Assembly (NCBI RefSeq): GCF_003076275.1
Contig: NZ_CP029064.1
Span: 816,501-880,500, forward strand
Direction: 5' to 3'
Origin: Microbulbifer sp. A4B17
Lineage (GTDB): Bacteria > Pseudomonadota > Gammaproteobacteria > Pseudomonadales > Cellvibrionaceae
Length of the DNA: 64,000 nucleotides
Positions 17,849-24,981 of this stretch are shown in pieces (positions within the stretch are counted from its first letter, which is position 1; every line of letters begins with the position of its first letter). Both the position numbers and the translations under genes were made by a program. The notes below the pieces were generated by a model, which saw only the letters and a list, made by a program, of their open reading frames with translations, was not told the DNA's origin and did not search any database.

Positions 17849-18427
17849 GTGGCTCGCTCACTGCTCTTTATGCTTTGCTTGGGAACGGGGTTGTGGCAGC
17901 TGGGTTCCGCCAGCTGGCTCCTGGCCAAGGCCGAATTGGCCCAAGTGTTGATTAATAGTGCTTGGGAAGAACAGCTACAGGGCGGGGCTCTGCAAAAGCC
18001 CTGGCCCTGGGCGGACACCTGGCCAGTGGCCAAGTTAAAGTTGGAAGGGCAGTCGCCATTAGTTGTTCTGGCGGGGGGGAGTGGGCAGGCGCTGGCCTTT
18101 GGACCCGGCCTCTTGTCTGGATCCGGCAGTCCCGGTGAGTCTCGCACTACAGTTATCGCCGCTCATCGAGATACTCACTTTGCGGGATTGGAGCATGTCG
18201 GGCGGGGTACCTCCATTTACCTGCAGGACAAGCGCGGACGCTGGCATACTTACCGGGTTGTGGAAATGCGGATTGTGGATAGTGAGCGCGAGCGCCTGCC
18301 CATCTTTGCCGAGCGCGGATTGTTGTTGGTGACCTGTTACCCATTCAACGCCCTGGCCGCTGGCGGCTCCCTGCGTTACTTGGTCTACGCTGAATATCAG
18401 CCCGGTGGGGAGCTGGTTCAGCTGTGA
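17849..18427 (+). CDS. Class GN (Gram-negative) sortase
   Basis: This 192-residue transpeptidase of the sortase fold has an N-terminal membrane anchor. The catalytic triad is visible as histidine in VIAAHRDTHFAGL, cysteine in LLLVTCYPF and arginine in GSLRYLVYA. Sortases cleave a C-terminal signal and attach the protein to an amine acceptor; the acceptor in Gram-negative cells is not known. The GTG start follows GGGGAGG and lies two bases after the target gene's stop. Pairing of one sortase with one VIT/vWA target is the known arrangement for this class in marine proteobacteria. Confidence 0.9.
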   Translation: MARSLLFMLCLGTGLWQLGSASWLLAKAELAQVLINSAWEEQLQGGALQKPWPWADTWPVAKLKLEGQSPLVVLAGGSGQALAFGPGLLSGSGSPGESRTTVIAAHRDTHFAGLEHVGRGTSIYLQDKRGRWHTYRVVEMRIVDSERERLPIFAERGLLLVTCYPFNALAAGGSLRYLVYAEYQPGGELVQL

Positions 18428-18569
18428 CCAATATCTTTATTTGAGACTCGATTTTGTAGTTCGTTTTCTCAAAAAATCCACTAAATGTTCCGGTGAAACG
18501 GCCAAACGGCAAATAATTGTTTTGCTCTTTTGTTTTATTTGTTACTAACCGTCCTATCTGGAAAATTTT

Positions 18570-18586
18570 TTGTAGTAATACTACAA
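18570..18586. promoter_or_regulatory. 17-bp perfect palindrome TTGTAGTAATACTACAA (HexR-like site)
   Basis: TTGTAGTA-A-TACTACAA is perfectly symmetrical. It resembles the TTGTAATnnnATTACAA type of site described for HexR, the KDPG-responsive regulator of central carbon metabolism in gammaproteobacteria. It lies about 290 bp before aceE. The assignment to HexR is inference. Confidence 0.5.
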
Positions 18587-18757
18587 TCCCTTCCGCTAAC
18601 AACCGGGATGGGGTTTTGTCCGCCAGTCTGCGCGGGCCCCGGAACAGATAATCACAGTCAAACTAGGCACTTGCGGCAATCAATTGCGCCGCTTTCCTCT
18701 CCGTCATATTCGAGTAAAGATTCACAAACTTTGCATTTACGCCAACAAAGTTGGTGA

Positions 18758-18773
18758 ATTGGCGGAACCAAGA
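18758..18773. promoter_or_regulatory. PdhR/FadR-like operator before aceE
   Basis: The core TTGGCGGAACCAA matches the GntR-type PdhR consensus TTGGTnnnACCAA with one mismatch and correct spacing. It sits about 100 bp upstream of aceE, the classical PdhR target. No pdhR gene is in the window. Confidence 0.35.
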
Positions 18774-18874
18774 AAAAAAGGAAGCTTTTTTTTGCCTGCG
18801 CTGTAGTTTGCCCGCGTACCGATTTTTGAGAAATAGACCGACTCGACGTCGCCTAATTCGCCGAGGAGCACTTG

Positions 18875-21544
18875 ATGCACGAAGATACCGATAACCTCGA
18901 AACGCAGGAGTGGCTGGATGCGCTGCAAGCGGTTATCCGCTACAGCGGCAAAGAACGCGCAGCCTTCCTTCTGAAGCAGTTGTCTGACCGCGCTACCGAT
19001 GTAGGCGTACAGCTGCCTGCGGCAATCACCACTCCCTATCGCAATACCATTCCGCCCAATGCGGAAAAGCGTATGCCTGGCGACCTGTTTATGGAGCGTC
19101 GAATTCGCTCCCTGATTCGCTGGAATGCCCTGGCGATGGTGGTACGTGCCAACCAGAATAATGATGGCCTCGGCGGCCATATCTCCAGCTTCTCCTCTGC
19201 GGCCACACTCTACGATGTGGGCTTCAACTACTTCTTCCGTGGTAATGAAGGCGAGGAACGCGGCGACCTGATTTTCTTCCAGGGCCACAGCGCACCGGGC
19301 ATTTATGCCCGTTCCTACCTGGAAGGGCGTTTCGATGAAGAGCAGCTGGACAATTTCCGCCGCGAAGTGAACGGCAATGGCCTGTCTTCCTACCCGCATC
19401 CCTGGCTGATGCCGGAATACTGGCAGTTCCCCACAGTTTCCATGGGATTGGGGCCGATCCAGGCAATTTACCAGGCGCACATTATGCGCTACCTATCTGC
19501 CCGCGGCCTGTCCCCGCGCGGCGATCGCAAAGTGTGGGCTTTCCTTGGTGACGGTGAGTGTGACGAGCCGGAAACCCTGGGCGCAATCTCCCTGGCTGGC
19601 CGCGAGCAACTGGAAAACCTGGTGTTCGTGGTTAACTGTAACCTGCAGCGTCTGGACGGCCCGGTACGCGGCAACGGCAAGATCGTGCAGGAGCTGGAAG
19701 GCGTATTCCGCGGTGCCGGTTGGAATGTTGTCAAAGTACTCTGGGGTCGCCTATGGGATCCGCTGCTGGAGAAAGATGACAAGGGCCTGTTGCAGAAAGT
19801 CATGGACGAAGTGGTCGATGGCGAGATGCAGAACTTCAAGGCCAACGGCGGCGCTTATACCCGCGAGCATTTCTTCGGCAAATACCCGGAGTTGCTGGAG
19901 CTGGTTAAGGATATGTCCGACGATGAGATTATGAAGCTCAATCGCGGCGGCCACGACCCCTACAAAGTTTACGCAGCCTACGCGGCGGCAATGGCCCACA
20001 AAGGCCAGCCCACCGTGATCCTGGCCCAGACCGTTAAAGGTTACGGCTTGGGCTCCGCCGGTGAAGCGGCGATGGACACCCACTCTGTGAAGAAGCTGGA
20101 TCTGGATTCCCTCAAGCGTTTCCGCGATCGCTTTGCCATTCCGCTCACCGATAAAGAGCTGGAAGAAGTTCCTTACTACCGCCCATCTCCGGACAGCCCG
20201 GAAATGAAATATATGGCGGAGCGCCGCAAGGCCCTGGGTGGTCCGGTTCCCCGTCGCCCGGTTGAGTGCCCGAAACTGGAAGTCCCCGACCTCGATGCGT
20301 TCAGCGCACTGACCAAGGGCTCCGGTGAGCGCGAAATCTCCACCACCATGGCATTTGTTCGCGCGATTGCTGCGTTGGTGAAAGACAAGAATATCGGCAA
20401 AAACATCGCGCCGATTGTTCCCGATGAAGCCCGTACCTTTGGTATGGAAGGTCTGTTCCGTCAGTTGGGTATCTATTCCTCCCAAGGGCAGCGTTACACC
20501 CCGGTGGATCACGGCCAGATCATGTATTACAAGGAAGATAAGAAAGGCCAGGTGCTGGAAGAGGGCATCAACGAAGCGGGTGCTATGTCCACCTGGATGG
20601 CGTTGGCCACGGCCTATAGCAACCACGGCGTGCCGATGGTGCCTTTCTATATCTACTACTCAATGTTCGGCTTCCAGCGTATCGGCGACCTGGCCTGGGC
20701 CGCTGGCGATATGCAGGCGCGCGGCTTCCTGATCGGCGCTACCGCCGGCCGTACCACCTTGAATGGTGAAGGTCTGCAGCACCAGGATGGCCACAGTCAC
20801 GTACTGTCCTCCACTATCCCCAACTGCCGCAGCTATGATCCTGCCTATGGTTACGAGCTGGCAGTGGTTATGCAGCGCGGCTTGAAAGAAATGTACGAAG
20901 AGCAGAAGAACCTCTTCTACTACATCACCATCGAGAACGAGAACTACCTGCAGCCGGAAATGCCTCAGGGCGTGGAAGAGGGCATTATTCGCGGTATCTA
21001 CAAGTTGCAGTCCAACGTCAAGAAAGGCGCTAAGGGCAAAGCGGCGAAGAAACATGTACAGCTGATTGGTGGCGGTACTATTTTGCGCGAAGTGCTGGCA
21101 GCGGCGGATATCCTCGCCGACCAGTTCGGTGTGACCTCCGATGTCTGGAGCCTCACCTCCGCTGTGGAATCGGCCCGTGAAGGCCAGGACGTGGCACGCT
21201 GGAATATGCTGCACCCGGAAGCCGAGCCGCGCAAAGCCTGGATCACTGAGCAGTTCGAAGGCAATACCTCCCCGGTTATCGCCTCCACCGACTACATCCG
21301 TTCCTATGTGGAGCCACTGCGCGAATTTATCGACGGTGAGCTGACCACCCTGGGTACCGATGGTTTCGGCCGCAGTGACAGCCGCGAGCAGCTGCGTCGC
21401 TTCTTCGAAGTGGATCGCAACTACGTGGTAATCGCTGCACTGAACGGCTTGGCCAAGCAGGGTGTTATTGATGCTAAAGAGGTTGCGGAAGCAATCGTGA
21501 AGCTCAATATCGACGCCGAAAAAGTTAACCCGCGCATCAGCTAA
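18875..21544 (+). CDS. aceE: AceE, pyruvate dehydrogenase E1 component (homodimeric)
   Basis: AceE is the thiamine-diphosphate-dependent decarboxylase of the pyruvate dehydrogenase complex, which turns pyruvate to acetyl-CoA with AceF and Lpd. The 889-residue length matches the single-chain gammaproteobacterial E1 (E. coli 887). The ThDP/Mg motif GDGECDEPE...VVNCNLQ is present at about residues 228-263. The N-terminal LETQEWLDALQAV and the HQDGHSH active-site segment are also typical. ATG 18875 follows GAGGAG; a TTG immediately before it is also in frame but unlikely. aceF follows after 17 bp as an operon. lpd is not nearby. Confidence 0.97.
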   Translation: MHEDTDNLETQEWLDALQAVIRYSGKERAAFLLKQLSDRATDVGVQLPAAITTPYRNTIPPNAEKRMPGDLFMERRIRSLIRWNALAMVVRANQNNDGLGGHISSFSSAATLYDVGFNYFFRGNEGEERGDLIFFQGHSAPGIYARSYLEGRFDEEQLDNFRREVNGNGLSSYPHPWLMPEYWQFPTVSMGLGPIQAIYQAHIMRYLSARGLSPRGDRKVWAFLGDGECDEPETLGAISLAGREQLENLVFVVNCNLQRLDGPVRGNGKIVQELEGVFRGAGWNVVKVLWGRLWDPLLEKDDKGLLQKVMDEVVDGEMQNFKANGGAYTREHFFGKYPELLELVKDMSDDEIMKLNRGGHDPYKVYAAYAAAMAHKGQPTVILAQTVKGYGLGSAGEAAMDTHSVKKLDLDSLKRFRDRFAIPLTDKELEEVPYYRPSPDSPEMKYMAERRKALGGPVPRRPVECPKLEVPDLDAFSALTKGSGEREISTTMAFVRAIAALVKDKNIGKNIAPIVPDEARTFGMEGLFRQLGIYSSQGQRYTPVDHGQIMYYKEDKKGQVLEEGINEAGAMSTWMALATAYSNHGVPMVPFYIYYSMFGFQRIGDLAWAAGDMQARGFLIGATAGRTTLNGEGLQHQDGHSHVLSSTIPNCRSYDPAYGYELAVVMQRGLKEMYEEQKNLFYYITIENENYLQPEMPQGVEEGIIRGIYKLQSNVKKGAKGKAAKKHVQLIGGGTILREVLAAADILADQFGVTSDVWSLTSAVESAREGQDVARWNMLHPEAEPRKAWITEQFEGNTSPVIASTDYIRSYVEPLREFIDGELTTLGTDGFGRSDSREQLRRFFEVDRNYVVIAALNGLAKQGVIDAKEVAEAIVKLNIDAEKVNPRIS

Positions 21545-21561
21545 GAGAAGGCAGAACTCCT

Positions 21562-23196
21562 ATGGCAAAACAAGTCATTAAAGTGCCTGATCTCGGCGGT
21601 GCCGATCAGGTGGATGTGATTGAAATTACGGTTGCCGTCGGTGATACCGTCGCGCAAGAGGATTCTCTGATTGTGGTGGAGGGCGATAAAGCCTCCATGG
21701 ATGTGCCGGCCCCGGTGGCTGGTAAAATCCTCAGCATCAGCGTGCAAGAGGGCGATAAGGTCTCCGAAGGCGATGTGATTGGGGAGATCGAAACCGATGT
21801 GGCGGAAGCACCGGCAGAGGAGCCCGCTGCGGCCCCTGCCAAGCAAGAAGCTGCACCGGTTGCAGAGCCTGTGGCTGAAGCCCCTGCGGCAACGCCGAGC
21901 GGTGAGCCGAAAGAGGAAACGATCCAGATCCCGGATCTGGGTGGTGCCGATGCGGTTGATGTTATCGAGATCAGTGTGCAGCCCGGTGATGTAGTCGAAG
22001 AGGGCGACTCCCTGATTGTGGTGGAAGGTGATAAAGCCTCTATGGATGTGCCTTCCCCCAGCGCCGGTACCGTGGTTTCTATCGCGGTTAAAGAAGGCGA
22101 TAAGGTTTCCACGGGTGACATCCTGGGCGTGTTGAAAGTAGTTGCCGCAGGCGCCGCCGCGCCCGCTGCAGCCCCTGCAGCGACAGCGCCTGCCGAGAGC
22201 GCGCCACAGCAGGCATCTGCGTCTGTTGAGCCCCCGGCAGTGCCGCAGAAAGACTATCAGCTGGAGCGCAACCTCACCGCAGCAGCCCAGGTTTACGCCG
22301 GCCCGGCCGTGCGCAAACTGGCCCGCGAGTTGGGTGTTACCTTGAATAAGGTGAAGCCTACCGGCCCGCGCAACCGGGTCTCCAAGGACGATCTGCATAA
22401 TTACATCCGTGAGCAGGTGAAGAAAGCTGAAAGCGGCGCGGTTGGTGTCGGCGGTGGAATCGGTATCGCCAAGATGCCGGATATCGACTTCAGCCAGTTT
22501 GGCCCGGTGAATGTGGAGCCGATGAGCAAGATCCACAAGATCACCGCAGCTAACATGTCGCGCAACTGGCTCAACGTGCCTCACGTCACCCAGTTTGACG
22601 ATGCGGATATCACAGAGCTGGAAACCTTCCGCAAGTCCATGAAGGCCGAGGCTGAGAAGCGCGGAGTAAAGCTCACTCCAGTGCCTTTCCTGCTGAAAGC
22701 GGTAGCCGCAGCCCTGCGTGCAGAGCCTAGCTTTAATGTGTCTCTGCACAACGATGGCGAGCACATTGTGCGCAAGGACTATGTACATGTGGGTATGGCA
22801 GTAGATACACCCAAAGGCTTAATGGTGCCGGTTATCCGCGATGTGGATAAGAAAGGCTTGTACGAGTTGGCGGCCGAGGCCACTGAAATGGCCCTGAAAG
22901 CCCGCGATGGCAAGCTGAAGCCCAACGAGATGCAGGGCGCCTGCTTTACCATTTCCAGTTTGGGGGCTATCGGCGGCACCGGATTTACCCCGATCGTCAA
23001 TTCCCCGGAAGTTGGTATCCTCGGTGTTTCCAAGTTGGCGATGAAGCCGGTGTGGAACGGCAAGGACTTTGAGCCTCGGCAGATGTTGCCCTTGGCGCTA
23101 TCCTACGATCACCGCGCGGTAAATGGCGGAGATGCCGGACGCTTTATGACTTACTTGGTCAGCGTGCTGGCGGATGTGCGCAGACTGTTGCTGTAA
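21562..23196 (+). CDS. aceF: AceF, dihydrolipoamide acetyltransferase (E2) with two lipoyl domains
   Basis: AceF is the acetyl-transferring core of the pyruvate dehydrogenase complex. The 544-residue protein has two lipoyl domains, with lipoylated lysines at K43 and K158, both in VEGDKASMDVP. Ala/Pro/Glu-rich linkers follow each lipoyl domain. A peripheral-subunit-binding domain lies at about 247-280 (AGPAVRKLARELGV...). The catalytic domain ends with the LSYDHRAVNGGDAGRF motif carrying the active-site histidine. E. coli AceF has three lipoyl domains, so this is the two-domain form common in Pseudomonas and relatives. A strong terminator follows. Confidence 0.97.
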   Translation: MAKQVIKVPDLGGADQVDVIEITVAVGDTVAQEDSLIVVEGDKASMDVPAPVAGKILSISVQEGDKVSEGDVIGEIETDVAEAPAEEPAAAPAKQEAAPVAEPVAEAPAATPSGEPKEETIQIPDLGGADAVDVIEISVQPGDVVEEGDSLIVVEGDKASMDVPSPSAGTVVSIAVKEGDKVSTGDILGVLKVVAAGAAAPAAAPAATAPAESAPQQASASVEPPAVPQKDYQLERNLTAAAQVYAGPAVRKLARELGVTLNKVKPTGPRNRVSKDDLHNYIREQVKKAESGAVGVGGGIGIAKMPDIDFSQFGPVNVEPMSKIHKITAANMSRNWLNVPHVTQFDDADITELETFRKSMKAEAEKRGVKLTPVPFLLKAVAAALRAEPSFNVSLHNDGEHIVRKDYVHVGMAVDTPKGLMVPVIRDVDKKGLYELAAEATEMALKARDGKLKPNEMQGACFTISSLGAIGGTGFTPIVNSPEVGILGVSKLAMKPVWNGKDFEPRQMLPLALSYDHRAVNGGDAGRFMTYLVSVLADVRRLLL

Positions 23197-23217
23197 TTGC
23201 CAGCGAGTTAAAGTCAG

Positions 23218-23248
23218 TAAAAAAAGCGGCCAATCGGCCGCTTTTTTT
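23218..23248 (+). terminator. Terminator of the aceEF operon
   Basis: An A-rich run, then AAGCGGCC-AATC-GGCCGCTT and a T7 tract, about 25 bp after the aceF stop. Confidence 0.9.
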
Positions 23249-23447
23249 ATAGTCAGGACTAAGGAGCCTCTGAATAACTCCGTAATGCCTCTGCGGGTCT
23301 TGAAAGCTGCAGATGTTACCGCGAAAAACATCAATAAGATGATTTACGCGCAAATCGATTCTGGGTTGCTGGCTGCTAATGCCTCGGCAGCTAGACTCAC
23401 AGAGAGGCTACTATCATCGCAGCACTGAAAATGTGAGGTGTCGGATT

Positions 23448-23720
23448 ATGGGACCTACAAGGAAATTCGCGTTGCCGCTTGTGGCGGTATTTGCGATGCA
23501 GGGCTGCTTGTTTTTGCCTGCGGACGAAGTGGAGGGTGAAGACCCTTTCTTTTATGAGGCAGAGGCTGCCGGACAAAGCGCCAGCTTTGTGGAAGTCGGC
23601 AGCAACCACACAAAATACCCACAACCCCTTCCCGCCAATAGCGAATGCGAGGCGGCGGATTGCGTAGATAGTTTGCAGGACTCCATGGCCTGGTTTTTCC
23701 CTATATTGCGGGTTTACTAA
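23448..23720 (+). CDS. Small lipoprotein of unknown function (1 of 3)
   Basis: This 90-residue protein has a signal peptide and lipobox FAMQGC (lipid cysteine near residue 20), then an acidic segment (DEVEGEDPFFYEAEA). A further cysteine pair occurs in SECEAADCVDSL. The start at ATG 23448 follows GAGGTG; an upstream in-frame ATG would disrupt the signal peptide. I do not recognise the family. Two more short lipoprotein genes follow on the same strand within 400 bp. The set ends at a strong terminator, which suggests a functional group at the envelope. Confidence 0.6.
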   Translation: MGPTRKFALPLVAVFAMQGCLFLPADEVEGEDPFFYEAEAAGQSASFVEVGSNHTKYPQPLPANSECEAADCVDSLQDSMAWFFPILRVY

Positions 23721-23815
23721 CGATAGTAGCCGAGCCCAGTGTGGAGCTGTTGCGAAATAGCCGGATCTAAAAGTGCGTGGATTTTGTCCGCGCGGTGCTG
23801 ATACGGAGCGCTACC

Positions 23816-24118
23816 ATGCAAAAACTTGCGATATTTATTTCCGCCTTGTCGATGGGTGTATTCCTTGAGGGTTGCGGAACCCATGATACGCGCAATCAAG
23901 TGGTTTATCCCGCAAGCCCGCCCATTCCCCGCCATGCGGAGTACCGGGGTTATCCATCTTCTCACTCTTCTCATTCCTCCCATGTACCAGATGCACCTGC
24001 GTCTCCAACAAGCTGCCCGGGGGAATCTGAGGAGTTGGCGCCGGGTTCTATTTGCCCGCCCAGTGCCCGATGTTTTGATATTTCCGGTGGAAGGCGTTGT
24101 ATATCCTATGAAAGGTAG
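23816..24118 (+). CDS. Small cysteine-containing lipoprotein (2 of 3)
   Basis: This 100-residue product starts MQKLAIFISALSMG and has lipobox FLEGC (cysteine at about 20). A Pro/Ser/His-rich low-complexity segment follows (YPSSHSSHSSHVPDAPASP). The C-terminal module has four cysteines (SCPGES...SICPPSARCFDISGGRRC). The final C-F-D-I-S-G-G-x-x-C pattern matches the end of the next protein (C-Y-Q-L-D-T-G-D-W-C), so the two are likely paralogues. The GGAG before ATG 23816 is adequate. Function unknown. Its last bases overlap the start of the third gene. Confidence 0.6.
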   Translation: MQKLAIFISALSMGVFLEGCGTHDTRNQVVYPASPPIPRHAEYRGYPSSHSSHSSHVPDAPASPTSCPGESEELAPGSICPPSARCFDISGGRRCISYER

Positions 24119-24401
24119 AATTGTTCTTTTTCTTATTTTTGTAGCGCAGTCCCTGGCGGGCTGCGTGGCCGACGGTTTTGGTTATGACCTTACTGGTACG
24201 GCAACTTATTACACTTACAAGACCACTCCGGTGCCGCCGGATGAGCTCACCGCATTCCCGCGTTTTTGCCTGGCTGGTGATCCCTATATGGGAAGTCTAG
24301 ATAACTGTATTGCCGAGGGTGTGCACTGTTACCAGCTGGATACAGGAGACTGGTGTGCAGGGGCTTACTCTCCATTTGAGCTGAGTTACAGTTTCTACTG
24401 A
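24108..24401 (+). CDS. Small cysteine-containing lipoprotein (3 of 3)
   Basis: This protein of 97 residues has the signal MKGRIVLFLIFVAQSLAGC (lipid cysteine at residue 19). A YDLTGTATYYTYKTTP segment follows, then a C-terminal cysteine module (FCLAGD...NCIAEGVHCYQLDTGDWC) like that of the preceding gene. ATG 24108 overlaps the upstream coding region by 11 bp, so translation is probably coupled. Family and role are unknown. Four mature cysteines suggest two disulfides in the periplasm or at the surface. Confidence 0.6.
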   Translation: MKGRIVLFLIFVAQSLAGCVADGFGYDLTGTATYYTYKTTPVPPDELTAFPRFCLAGDPYMGSLDNCIAEGVHCYQLDTGDWCAGAYSPFELSYSFY

Positions 24402-24448
24402 ACGGCGTGATTACCGATGGTGTTACTTAGCTTGCCATTTGATATGGT

Positions 24449-24473
24449 GGTTGGGGTAACCCCAACCCTTTTT
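24449..24473 (+). terminator. Terminator after the lipoprotein trio
   Basis: GGTTGGGG-TAA-CCCCAACC-C-TTTTT, about 48 bp after the third lipoprotein's stop. Confidence 0.85.
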
Positions 24474-24552
24474 ACTCCATTATTATTTTGTGGAGAGAGT
24501 GAAATTAAAACTGAAATACATTATTCAGGTGCCAGTTTAAGCAGGTTTAATA

Positions 24553-24933
24553 ATGAGAGGTGCCAATAAAAGCTGGCTTCGAAATGTTATTGTTGCCGTG
24601 GATCAGTTGGGGAATGCCATTGCTGGTGGCAACCCCGATGCAACTATATCTGCGCGTTGTGGTTATTTCTCAAGGGTGACAGAGACACGTTTTCGACGCT
24701 ATTGGAGGTTTCTGGAGCGGGTTATTAATTACACCTTGATGCCGGTGGATGGCCCTGATCACTGCTATCAATCTTATTTGTGGGATCGTGCTGAGAAACA
24801 CGAAGAGGGTAGCGATTATATGCGCGCAATTTTAGGGATTATTGTGATTTTAATTTGTGTGCCGATGGGGTTGTTAATTCGACTGTATGTAATGGTCTTT
24901 CCCGGTGCTCGTTGGAAGAAAGAGAGAAAATAG
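24553..24933 (+). CDS. Small membrane protein of unknown function
   Basis: This 126-residue protein is not confidently recognised. The N-terminal part has W-L-R-N-V-I-V-A-V-D-Q-L-G-N-A and G-G-N-P-D-A-T-I-S-A-R. It resembles small prophage-associated or hypothetical proteins that begin with a 'DQL.N...GG.PDET.S.R' pattern and carry a later GPDHCYQSY motif, both present here. A single hydrophobic helix (AILGIIVILICVPMGLLIRLYVMVF) near the C-terminus is followed by a basic tail, suggesting an inner-membrane anchor. It stands alone, convergent with the RND pump gene, without other phage genes nearby. Confidence 0.55.
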   Translation: MRGANKSWLRNVIVAVDQLGNAIAGGNPDATISARCGYFSRVTETRFRRYWRFLERVINYTLMPVDGPDHCYQSYLWDRAEKHEEGSDYMRAILGIIVILICVPMGLLIRLYVMVFPGARWKKERK

Positions 24934-24945
24934 TAAAAATAAAAA

Positions 24946-24973
24946 TTCCCGGGCGCATGGGCACGCCCGGGAA
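24946..24973 (-). terminator. Terminator of the RND efflux operon
   Basis: TTCCCGGGCG / CGCCCGGGAA forms a 10-bp stem. Read on the minus strand it is followed by a T-rich tract (complement of AAAAATAAAAA), just after the pump gene's stop at 24982. Confidence 0.8.
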
Positions 24974-24981
24974 AAGCGGGG

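Larger units (their letters stand above)
18428..18874. other. 447-bp regulatory gap upstream of aceE
   Basis: There is no gene here. The gap carries two operator-like palindromes, described separately at 18570-18586 and 18758-18773. It ends with the GAGGAG ribosome site of aceE. A weak inverted repeat (TTTGAGA...TCTCAAA, 18440-18473) follows the sortase stop. Confidence 0.6.

Noticed and set aside
19751-20626. 291-codon open frame antisense to aceE
   Set aside because: Opposite strand of a well-conserved enzyme; no family motif or start signal.
21541-22788. 415-codon open frame antisense to aceF
   Set aside because: It lies fully opposite a clear aceF with strong domain motifs, has a low-complexity His/Arg/Gly-rich composition, and has no ribosome site. 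It is a shadow of the GC-rich repeated lipoyl and linker sequence.
23174-23428. 84-codon frame after aceF
   Set aside because: It starts inside aceF and crosses the terminator hairpin; no family features.
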